From HGM04593 sp045578665 (GTDB taxonomy: Bacteria; Bacteroidota; Bacteroidia; Bacteroidales; Bacteroidaceae), in assembly GCA_045578665.1 (NCBI GenBank), contig JAZNKR010000063.1:1-6877 (forward strand): a stretch of DNA of 6,877 nucleotides, read 5' to 3'. The notes below the pieces were generated by a model that saw only the letters and a program-made list of their open reading frames with translations, had not been told where the DNA came from and did no database searches. Made by a program: the position numbers and the translations under genes. Position 1 is the first letter of the stretch. The number at the start of each line of letters is the position of its first letter. Below are positions 1-6,148 of this stretch, piece after piece.

Positions 1-141
1 TTAAACAAAGTTTACGTTCTTTTTGTGCCGACAAAAAGAACCAAAAAGCTCTGCGCATGGGCGCTTTCTTAACGGCAGCCTTAGCTGATGACTTTTGGGG
101 CTGCGGAACTCGCCCATACTTCATATGGGCTCAAACAGTCC
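1..141. repeat. Non-coding hairpin array outside the left inverted-repeat arm
   Basis: This stretch has no credible gene but is dense in short palindromes. Seen directly: a 5-bp stem with an AAA loop at 2-14; a perfect 11-bp stem with a GCCG loop at 16-41 (gttctttttgt / acaaaaagaac); gcgc-atgg-gcgc at 53-64; cagc-ctta-gctg at 76-87; and gcccat/atgggc with a 7-nt loop at 112-130. A longer-range pair, atgacttttgg at 88-98 with ccaaaagtcat at 152-162, reaches into the 150-bp arm, so this block and the outer part of the arm could fold together. From memory, similar strings recur between genes in Bacteroides genomes, which suggests a dispersed intergenic repeat; this was not searched. Its function is unknown. 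Confidence 0.6.
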
Positions 142-291
142 TCGCCTCTTTCCAAAAGTCATTGGCGCAGTCTGCCTAAAAGCTTAATGCGCATCAATGA
201 AGCAATGAACCTCTCAATGAGGTAATGGGGCTTGTAGCAACTTAAAGAATGGAATCTTAAGAATTTAAACATGTTTACCGGACAGTAATAA
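142..291 (+). repeat. Left arm of a 150-bp inverted repeat flanking the four-gene block
   Basis: Aligned by hand against the reverse complement of 6672-6821, this arm matches at 140 of 150 positions with no gaps. Positions 142-220 are identical over all 79 bases and 270-291 over all 22. All ten mismatches lie between 221 and 269. The match stops at 141 and 292. The inner end carries gtttaccggacagtaata. The arm lies just downstream of the terminator of the minus-strand ligase genes. Internally, cattggcgc near 161 and gcgcatcaatg near 190 could pair with a 2-nt bulge. No ORF or transposase is present. It could be an insertion-sequence end remnant or a dispersed intergenic repeat; I favour the second. 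Confidence 0.92.
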
Positions 292-315
292 AAGAGAATG
301 TAGAATTGTGATATA

Positions 316-353
316 TAAAAAGAACAGAACGCCCATGAATAGGCGCTCTGCTC
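316..353 (-). terminator. Rho-independent terminator of the ligase genes
   Basis: Read on the minus strand, a 12-bp stem (gagcagagcgcc pairing with ggcgttctgttc, including G-U pairs) encloses an 8-nt loop and is followed at once by five T residues. It starts 24 bases after the stop codon of the leftmost ligase gene, which is normal spacing for an intrinsic terminator. No comparable structure with a downstream T-tract follows the other two ligase genes on this strand. This is therefore the best-supported end point for leftward transcription. Confidence 0.85.
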
Positions 354-377
354 GGTGATGGTATGTGCTTCTGACGA

Positions 378-2054
378 TTACTGGTACATGAATCGTTTGA
401 TACTCTGTTTGGGTGTCTTTTCGAACGGCTCTTCGCGGAAATCACAGTCGTTTATGCGGCTGTATGCGGGAAGTTCTTCATTCATCTTCATTACGTTGTC
501 GCGCAACTGCTGTTTGAGCTCATCTGCCGAGATGCCGGCACTCTTGGCGGCAGCCCAGTCCACTACGAGAAGGGCGATGATGGAGTTCTTACGGCCTACT
601 GCGAGCGACTCTATCACGTAGGGAATAGAATTGAGCTTGTCCTCAATCTCTTCGGGGTACACATTCTGTCCGCTTGAGGTGAGAATCATGTTCTTGCAAC
701 GTCCTTTGATGAATACGTTCTCTTTGTAGTCGAGGATACCCATGTCTCCTGTCTTGAGCCATCCGTCGCCGGTGAATACAGCCTTTGTAGCCTCTTCGTT
801 CTTGTAGTATCCCATCATTACGAAGGGGCCTTTGACCTGTATCTCTCCGAGTACTTTGGCGGGACGGGGTGAGTCTATTCTCAATTCAATGGGACGGGCG
901 GGCTTTCCGCATGAACCGGCTGCAAATTCGCTCTTGTCGCAGTATGAGATGAGCGGACCGCACTCTGTCATTCCATATCCTACCGAGTAGGGGATACCAA
1001 TCTTGCGCATTGCATCTTCGACCTCTTTGTTGAGCGCTGCTCCACCGATGAGGAAGCCTTGTGTGAGTTCGCCACCGAATGTTGTGAGGAGCTTCTTGCG
1101 TATTGTGGAGAGGAGGAAGTTCTTCAGTATGGGTATATTGAGCATTACGCGCATAGCAGGCTTGCGCAGTGTAGGGATAACCTTCGAACGGAAGATCTTT
1201 TCAAGTACAAGGGGTACTGTGAGGAACATGAAGGGTTTTACGACTGCAAATGCTGCCAACATTTTTGCGGGTGTGGGCTTTGCACCGAGAATTGTTATGT
1301 GGCATCCGCCTGCCATGGGGAAGAGGAAGTCGAATGTTAGTCCGAACATGTGGGCAAGGGGAAGTACCGACAATATGTGTCCTGCGGGTTTCAAAGGTAT
1401 TTTGCGCAGTGCGAAGTCGAGGTTTACCGAGATGCTTCTTGCCTGCAACATAACACCCTTGGGCGAACTTGTTGTTCCCGATGTAAAGCTGATGAGCGCA
1501 AGGTCGTCGAGAGCTTTTTCGTCTTTCTTGTAGTTTACCATATCGGCTTTTACTCCGCCTGGGTATTTCTGTGCAAAGAGGCTATCCCACTTCTCGACTG
1601 CTGTTTCGAATTTTTCGTTGAATGAGGCGAAGGGTTTCATCTCTTTCACATCAATGATTCCGAGGAATTCCTCCTTTGACTTTATTATTTCTATTGCTTC
1701 CTTGTCGTCTTTGAAGCCGTTGTAGCATGTGGCGTCGGCTATGAGTATCTTGGAGTCTGCGAAGCATGAGAGTTCAACTACCGATTTCGGGAGAAAGTCG
1801 GGTAGCAGGGGTACTATCACTGCATCGTAGGTTACGATTGCCATGAATGCCATTCCCCATTCGGCTGAGTTTCTTGCGCAGAGTGCTATCTTGTCTCCTT
1901 TTGAGATTCCGCACTCTTTGAACAGAACATGATATTTTTCTATTCCGCATGCTACATCACCGTATGTGAGAGTGTTTGCGCCGAAGTTTGTGAACATGGG
2001 CGATTCCCAATACTTTTTCACTGATTCGGCAAAATGGTTCAGGTAGTGTTCCAT
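378..2054 (-). CDS. AMP-forming acyl ligase, probably long-chain fatty acyl-CoA ligase-like (paralogue 1, leftmost)
   Basis: A 558-residue cytoplasmic ANL-superfamily enzyme with no signal peptide. Such enzymes form an acyl-adenylate from a carboxylic acid and ATP, then usually pass the acyl group to CoA or a carrier-protein thiol. Motifs in order: phosphate-binding loop FTSGTTSSPKG at 190-200, LPLAHMFG at 231-238, YGMTE at 360-364, TGD at 435-437, and the hinge region GRCKN from 451 followed by SGQNVYPEEIE. The C-terminus is KTPKQSIKRFMYQ. The usual catalytic lysine of this last motif is not clearly in place: in the TPxxK-I-K-R layout of long-chain ligases the site holds Ser. The start is secure because the next gene's protein begins with the same MEHYLNH. 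No Shine-Dalgarno and no convincing promoter lie in the 101-bp gap upstream, so co-transcription with the gene to the right is possible. Substrate (fatty, aryl or other acid) and acceptor (CoA or ACP) cannot be read from the sequence. Confidence 0.93.
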   Translation of the reverse strand: MEHYLNHFAESVKKYWESPMFTNFGANTLTYGDVACGIEKYHVLFKECGISKGDKIALCARNSAEWGMAFMAIVTYDAVIVPLLPDFLPKSVVELSCFADSKILIADATCYNGFKDDKEAIEIIKSKEEFLGIIDVKEMKPFASFNEKFETAVEKWDSLFAQKYPGGVKADMVNYKKDEKALDDLALISFTSGTTSSPKGVMLQARSISVNLDFALRKIPLKPAGHILSVLPLAHMFGLTFDFLFPMAGGCHITILGAKPTPAKMLAAFAVVKPFMFLTVPLVLEKIFRSKVIPTLRKPAMRVMLNIPILKNFLLSTIRKKLLTTFGGELTQGFLIGGAALNKEVEDAMRKIGIPYSVGYGMTECGPLISYCDKSEFAAGSCGKPARPIELRIDSPRPAKVLGEIQVKGPFVMMGYYKNEEATKAVFTGDGWLKTGDMGILDYKENVFIKGRCKNMILTSSGQNVYPEEIEDKLNSIPYVIESLAVGRKNSIIALLVVDWAAAKSAGISADELKQQLRDNVMKMNEELPAYSRINDCDFREEPFEKTPKQSIKRFMYQ

Positions 2055-2100
2055 AAATTCTAATTTAAATAAAAAATAAGCTTTCGTGTATGTAGTTCTG

Positions 2101-2146
2101 AAAACAGCCGTCTTTCTTGTGGGAAGGACGGCTGTTTTCTTTTTTT
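2101..2146. terminator. Strong hairpin between ligase genes 1 and 2; possible bidirectional terminator or attenuator
   Basis: A perfect 12-bp inverted repeat (aaaacagccgtc at 2101-2112, gacggctgtttt at 2127-2138) extends inward by four more pairs, including one G-T, to a 6-nt loop. On the plus strand it is followed by C and then seven T residues, the ideal terminator layout, yet no plus-strand gene lies upstream. On the minus strand, the direction in which the ligases are read, only the four T residues within the stem follow it. It may therefore partly terminate transcription after gene 2 and lower expression of gene 1, or block antisense transcription coming out of gene 1. Confidence 0.6.
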
Positions 2147-2155
2147 GTAGGTTGT

Positions 2156-3832
2156 CTATTGATACATGAATCGTTTGATGCTCTGTTTAGGAGTCTTTTC
2201 AAACGGGTCGGGTCTCAATTCTATATCGTTGACCCTGCTGTATGCCGGCAGGTCTACGTTTATTTTATTTATCTCTTCGCGAAGCATCCGGTCGAGTGCT
2301 TCTGCTGAGATTCCATCGGCTTTTGCTGCGTCCCAGTTGGGAACTATGAGTCCAATGATTGCATTCTTGCGTCCTACTGCCAATGACTCTACAACGTAGG
2401 GGAGGTTGTTTAGTTTCTCCTCAATCTCTTCGGGGTAGATGTTCTGACCGCTTGCAGAGAGTATCATGTTCTTGCAACGACCCTTGATATATACGTTCTC
2501 CTTTTTGTCGAAGAGTCCCATGTCTCCGGTGCGCAACCATCCGTCTTTTGTGAATGCTGCTTTTGTGGCTTCCTCGTTCTTGTAGTATCCGAGCATGACG
2601 TTGTCGCCTTTTACCTGTATCTCGCCAAGAACTTTTGCGGGGTTGGTGGAGTCAATCCTCAATTCCAACGGACGTACAAGGCGACCGCATGTGTAGCGTT
2701 CGAAGTCTTTGTAGTCGCAGTATGATATGATAGGACCGCACTCTGTCATTCCGTAACCAACACAATAGGGGAATTTCATCTTTTTCATCCAGTCCTCAAC
2801 CTCTTTGTTGAGCGCTGCGCCGCCGATGATTACTCCGTGGAGAAGGTTGCCGCCGAATGTCTTGTAGAGTTTGTCGCGCACAGCCTTCAGTATTATGCGG
2901 TTGAGTCCGGGGATGGCAAGTGCCACTCTCATCGCAGGCTTTTTGAGCATAGGGATTACCTTTGACTTGAATACCTTCTCTATTACCATAGGTACGGTAA
3001 GGAACATGAAGGGTTTCACCTCTGCCAATGCTGCGAGAAGACGCGCGGGGGTGGGCTTCTGTGTGAGCATTGTAATCTTTCCGCCGATTGTCAGTGGGTA
3101 GAGGAAGTCGAATGTCATTCCGAACATGTGTGCCAACGGCAGGATGGAGAGGATGTGTCCACCGGGATGTGCGGGGATTGCAGCATGGGCAAATCTCATG
3201 TTTGACGAAAGGCTTCTTACGGGGAGCATTACACCTTTGGGTGCGCTGCTTGTGCCTGATGTGAAGCTGATGAGTGCCAAACGCTCCATATCGTCGTTAC
3301 TCTTTGAGTAGTCGATCATCTCGGCAGAGATTCCTTTGGGATATTCTTTGCTGAATTTTGCCTCCAAATCTGTTGCAGCCTCATCGAAAAGTTCGTTGTA
3401 TGAAACAATACGTTCCATTTTCATAAGGTTGTAGACTCCGAGAAAATTCTCTTTTTCTTCAAAGGGCTTGAAGATATCCTGCTCCTTATTGAATGAACGC
3501 AGTATATCATTGTCCAATATAAGCATTCTGCAATCGGAGAAGCATGAGAGCTCTACTACCGATTTGGGCAGGAAGTCGGGCAGGAAAGGTACGATGACTG
3601 CGTCGTATGTTACTATAGCAAGGTATGCTACACCCCACTGTGCGGAGTTGCGTGCACACAATGCAATCTTGTCGTCTTTCTTTATGCCGCTCTCTTTGAA
3701 TAATATATGGTATTTCTCAATACCCGCAGCAATATCGCCGTATGTAAGTGTTTCAGCACCGAAGTTGCAAAAAGCGGGCATGTCCCAATACCGCTTGATG
3801 GCGGTATTAATATGATTCAAGTAATGTTCCAT
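2156..3832 (-). CDS. AMP-forming acyl ligase, probably long-chain fatty acyl-CoA ligase-like (paralogue 2, middle)
   Basis: The frame stays open to an ATG at 3880, but the internal ATG at 3832 is preferred. It gives 558 residues starting MEHYLNH, exactly colinear with the left neighbour and without an indel; the extra 16 residues have no counterpart. ANL-superfamily motifs: FTSGTSSAPKG at 190-200, LPLAHMFG at 231-238, YGMTE at 360-364, TGD at 435-437, GRCKN from 451 with SGQNIYPEEIE, and C-terminal KTPKQSIKRFMYQ. It resembles gene 1 most (35 of the first 50 residues identical by hand count), but residues 101-180 fall to 23 of 80. The stop is TAG, while its neighbours use TAA. It lies 101 bp upstream of gene 1 and 190 bp downstream of gene 3, with hairpins in both gaps. 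As with its neighbours, the acyl substrate and thiol acceptor are unknown. Confidence 0.93.
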   Translation of the reverse strand: MEHYLNHINTAIKRYWDMPAFCNFGAETLTYGDIAAGIEKYHILFKESGIKKDDKIALCARNSAQWGVAYLAIVTYDAVIVPFLPDFLPKSVVELSCFSDCRMLILDNDILRSFNKEQDIFKPFEEKENFLGVYNLMKMERIVSYNELFDEAATDLEAKFSKEYPKGISAEMIDYSKSNDDMERLALISFTSGTSSAPKGVMLPVRSLSSNMRFAHAAIPAHPGGHILSILPLAHMFGMTFDFLYPLTIGGKITMLTQKPTPARLLAALAEVKPFMFLTVPMVIEKVFKSKVIPMLKKPAMRVALAIPGLNRIILKAVRDKLYKTFGGNLLHGVIIGGAALNKEVEDWMKKMKFPYCVGYGMTECGPIISYCDYKDFERYTCGRLVRPLELRIDSTNPAKVLGEIQVKGDNVMLGYYKNEEATKAAFTKDGWLRTGDMGLFDKKENVYIKGRCKNMILSASGQNIYPEEIEEKLNNLPYVVESLAVGRKNAIIGLIVPNWDAAKADGISAEALDRMLREEINKINVDLPAYSRVNDIELRPDPFEKTPKQSIKRFMYQ

Positions 3833-3921
3833 TATTACACAAATTTTTATTTTTGTGCAAATATGGACGCTTTGATTCACTTTTTTGCTCTCTGTACCGT
3901 TGTTTAACTCAATTTAAGTAT

Positions 3922-3946
3922 ATTAACACAAAAGATATGTGTTAAT
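3922..3946. repeat. 9-bp perfect inverted repeat upstream of ligase gene 2
   Basis: attaacaca at 3922-3930 and tgtgttaat at 3938-3946 are perfect inverted copies with a 7-bp spacer. The site lies between the stop of gene 3 and the start of gene 2, about 90 bp before the gene 2 ATG. No T-tract follows on either strand, so a terminator is unlikely. A dimeric regulator's operator or a weak AT-rich RNA hairpin would fit. The rest of the 190-bp gap (3833-4022) is AT-rich and shows no consensus Bacteroidetes promoter. Confidence 0.4.
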
Positions 3947-4022
3947 TATATTTACATTTTGTTTTTGTTAACAGAGAACAGGTTCTTTTGGGACATTCAG
4001 ATGTATTTTCTTATACTCGGGG

Positions 4023-5696
4023 TTATTTGTACATGAATCGCTTGATGCTCAACTTCGGAGTTTTTTCAAAGGGCTCTTTGCGAATTTCGCATAGTGTTAT
4101 CTGGCTGTAAGAGGGTAACTCTTTGTTCAGTGCAAAGACATTGTTCTCTATTTCCTTGTTCATGGTCTCTTCGTCGATGCCTGCCTCTTTTGCTGCATCG
4201 CTGTTTGCTACAACAAGCGCCACGAGGGTATTCTTGCGTCCTACAATCAACGACTCTGTAACGTATGGCAACTGGTTGACCATGTCCTCTATCTCTTCGG
4301 GGTAGATATTCTGACCGTTGGCTGTGAGTATCATGTTCTTGCAACGTCCTCTGATATACATGTTTTCGTCAGCGTCCATTGTGCCCATGTCTCCTGTCTT
4401 GAGCCATCCGTCTTCTGTGAATACCTCTTTAGTGGCTTTTTCGTTCTTGTAATATCCTACCATCACTGCGTCGCCGTGTACCTGTATCTCGCCGGGTATC
4501 TCTGCGGGGTTCTCCGAGTCGATGCGTACATCCACTGATGGACGTGCAATCGCTCCGCATGAACGTATGGCAAATTGTTTCCAGTTCTTGTAGCCGATGA
4601 GCGGGGCGCACTCTGTCATTCCATAACCTACAAGGTAGGGGAATTTCATTTCGTGCATCAGCTCTTCAACCTCCTTGTTCAATGCTGCGCCACCGAGTAT
4701 GAGACCACCGATACCGACGTTGCCACCGAATGTCTCAACAAGTTTTGTTCTGATCTTCTTGAGCAATATGCCTCTTACACCGGGGATGTGCATCAGTATG
4801 CGTATCATGGGTTTTTCGAGCATAGGCATCACTTTCGAGCGGAATATCTTTTCAATAACCAAAGGTACAGTAAGGAACATGAAAGGTTTCACCTCCGCAA
4901 GTGCTGTTATCAGACGTGCAGGTGTGGGCTTTACTGTGAATATGTGTATGTGGCAACCTTTTGTGAAGGGGAATATGAAGTCGAATGCCTGACCGAACAT
5001 ATGTGCCAAGGGCAATATCGACAATATTGTCCATCCGGGGTTTGCCTCCATCTCTTTGAGTGCAAATTCGAGGTTTGCAGAAATTGCGCGTGCGGGTATC
5101 ATTACGCCTTTGGGAGAACTGCTTGTTCCTGAGGTGAAGCTGATTACCGCAAGTGCATCGAGATTGGTTTTTGCATAGTTGACGCGTTTGGGTGTAACGC
5201 CGCTGGGATAACGTGTCGCAAATGTCTTTTCAACCTCTTCTTCTATATCCTGATGCAAGTTGTTGCTCTCGGGCATTATTTTTATTCCTAACACATTTAT
5301 TATTGCCCCGAATTGATCTATCTCTGCAAAATCGTTGGCAACATCGTGCTTTCTGAAACTTGTCATTATGGCATCATCTACGAGAATTAGACGGCTGTCA
5401 GATATTTTGGTAAGTTCAACTACATTCTTGGGTAGGAAATCCGGCAACAGAGGTACTGCAACTGCATCGTATGTGAGTACTGCAAGGTAGGCAATGCACC
5501 ATTCTGCCGAGTTTTTGCCACAAAGAGCAATCTTGTCTCCTTTGTTGATGTTGCACTTCTCGAACAAAATGTGATATTTTGCTATTCCTGCAGCAATGTC
5601 TCCGTATGTGAATGTATTTCCACCATAGTTTGTAAGTGCGGGGTTGTTCCAATAGTTCTTTATGGCGTCATCGATGTAACCAAGATAGTGTCTCAT
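4023..5696 (-). CDS. AMP-forming acyl ligase, probably long-chain fatty acyl-CoA ligase-like (paralogue 3, rightmost)
   Basis: An upstream ATG at 5753 is in frame, but the start at 5696 is chosen: it gives 557 residues beginning MRHYLGY, matching the MEHYLNH start of the two paralogues, and the 19-residue extension has no counterpart. ANL-superfamily motifs: FTSGTSSSPKG at 187-197, LPLAHMFG at 228-235, YGMTE at 358-362, TGD at 434-436, GRCKN from 450 with NGQNIYPEEIE, and C-terminal KTPKLSIKRFMYK. It is the most diverged copy: of its first 50 residues, 31 match gene 2 and 27 match gene 1. It also needs small gaps to align with them. It is the first gene of the leftward series and is divergent from the thioredoxin gene across a 452-bp region, which is where its promoter should be. 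I could not find a consensus one, and no Shine-Dalgarno precedes the ATG. Cytoplasmic; substrate unknown. Confidence 0.93.
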   Translation of the reverse strand: MRHYLGYIDDAIKNYWNNPALTNYGGNTFTYGDIAAGIAKYHILFEKCNINKGDKIALCGKNSAEWCIAYLAVLTYDAVAVPLLPDFLPKNVVELTKISDSRLILVDDAIMTSFRKHDVANDFAEIDQFGAIINVLGIKIMPESNNLHQDIEEEVEKTFATRYPSGVTPKRVNYAKTNLDALAVISFTSGTSSSPKGVMIPARAISANLEFALKEMEANPGWTILSILPLAHMFGQAFDFIFPFTKGCHIHIFTVKPTPARLITALAEVKPFMFLTVPLVIEKIFRSKVMPMLEKPMIRILMHIPGVRGILLKKIRTKLVETFGGNVGIGGLILGGAALNKEVEELMHEMKFPYLVGYGMTECAPLIGYKNWKQFAIRSCGAIARPSVDVRIDSENPAEIPGEIQVHGDAVMVGYYKNEKATKEVFTEDGWLKTGDMGTMDADENMYIRGRCKNMILTANGQNIYPEEIEDMVNQLPYVTESLIVGRKNTLVALVVANSDAAKEAGIDEETMNKEIENNVFALNKELPSYSQITLCEIRKEPFEKTPKLSIKRFMYK

Positions 5697-5811
5697 ATTA
5701 TAATTTCTTTTTATAATCTCTTTTTTCTTTAAACCAAATACGTGGAGTCGCAATTTGCCAGACCTGTTTGCAGGCGCTTTTCTGCGTAATCCGATGCAAA
5801 TTTCCGAATAG

Positions 5812-5918
5812 ATTTTCAGAATTCAATATTTCACTGACAAAGAGCCATCTAAAATGCCTAAAATCGATATATAGGGGCGAAAAACCATATATAGGGGTGA
5901 AATACTAAAACTGAAAAT
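5812..5918. promoter_or_regulatory. Interrupted inverted repeat in the divergent region
   Basis: The left arm (attttcag ... tatttcac, 5812-5834) and right arm (gtgaaata ... ctgaaaat, 5897-5918) are inverted copies. Each consists of two perfect 8-bp blocks separated by an unrelated 6-7 bp. They enclose about 60 bp that include the ctaaaat pair at 5849 and 5858 and the first unit of the 20-bp direct repeat. It lies 117-222 bp before the ligase gene 3 ATG and could be an operator or, if transcribed leftwards, a leader RNA structure. Inferred from symmetry only. Confidence 0.35.
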
Positions 5919-5965
5919 GTAAAATTCAATCCACTACGAGTCTTGTTATCTCGTTCCTTATCCAT
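5858..5965 (-). CDS. Possible 35-codon small ORF upstream of ligase gene 3
   Basis: An ATG at 5965 preceded by AGGAG four bases upstream opens a 35-codon frame ending in TAG at 5858. The product starts MDKERDNKTRSG and continues into a hydrophobic, aromatic half (FHPYIWFFAPIYRF). It lies 161 bp upstream of ligase gene 3 on the same strand. For: the only good Shine-Dalgarno seen in the window and a charged-then-hydrophobic composition. Against: short length, AT-rich setting, overlap with a 20-bp direct repeat whose period is not a multiple of three, and Bacteroidetes genes mostly not using Shine-Dalgarno sites. No family is recognised. It could be a leader peptide, a small membrane peptide or chance. 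Confidence 0.2.
   Translation of the reverse strand: MDKERDNKTRSGLNFTFSVLVFHPYIWFFAPIYRF
5867..5906. promoter_or_regulatory. Two tandem 20-bp direct repeats, possible operator
   Basis: Two adjacent units, 5867-5886 and 5887-5906, match at 17 of 20 positions and share the core atatatagggg followed by ygaaa. A 20-bp period places the two cores on nearly the same face of the helix, as expected for two regulator molecules bound side by side. The site is about 170 bp from the ligase gene 3 start and about 180 bp upstream of the thioredoxin -33 box, so it could affect either gene. No binding protein is encoded in the window. Confidence 0.45.
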
Positions 5966-6057
5966 TTTTCTCCTAAATAATGCGTACTCGTCCCTTCTCT
6001 CCTTTTCTCGATTATTTGTATGTCTTTAGCGGATTTTTGCCAATTCGTTGACAGATT
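5966..6057. other. Featureless part of the divergent region
   Basis: No RNA gene, repeat or promoter was recognised here beyond the AGGAG that belongs to the small ORF to its left. The sequence is pyrimidine-rich on the plus strand around 5985-6010. Confidence 0.4.
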
Positions 6058-6089
6058 TTTGTCTGTTCTAAAAACATATGTTATCTTTG
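6058..6089 (+). promoter_or_regulatory. Bacteroidetes-type promoter of the thioredoxin gene
   Basis: TTTG at 6058-6061 and TATCTTTG at 6082-6089 match the known Bacteroidetes -33 (TTTG) and -7 (TAnnTTTG) elements exactly, with a 20-bp spacer inside the usual 19-21 range. Transcription should start a few bases after 6089, giving a leader of roughly 50-55 nt before the ATG at 6149. The leader is A/T-rich without a Shine-Dalgarno, as is common in this phylum. Confidence 0.85.
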
Positions 6090-6148
6090 TACGTTAGAAG
6101 ATTAGTGAATAAATCTGCATTAATAGTTTCAATGAAAACCATAAATTT

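Noticed and set aside
1003..1533. Long plus-strand open frame (176 codons) inside ligase gene 1, with similar ones at 4575-5132 in gene 3
   Set aside because: These lie wholly opposite well-supported ligase genes with family motifs, show no recognisable domain, and recur in the paralogues as expected for shadows of conserved coding sequence.
3833..3880. 16-residue N-terminal extension of ligase gene 2 (and the 19-residue extension of gene 3 at 5697-5753)
   Set aside because: The extensions are unrelated to each other and absent from gene 1, while the internal methionines align across all three proteins.
3930..3938. TATCTTTTG on the minus strand as a -7 promoter element for ligase gene 2
   Set aside because: It is one base off the TAnnTTTG spacing and has no TTTG at the correct distance upstream; it also lies within the palindrome spacer.
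3975..3986. Short palindrome agaac-ag-gttct after ligase gene 3 as a terminator
   Set aside because: A 2-nt loop is sterically unlikely in RNA, and no T-tract follows on the minus strand.
5867..5906. Start of a CRISPR array
   Set aside because: There are only two adjacent 20-bp units with no unique spacer between them and no cas genes nearby.
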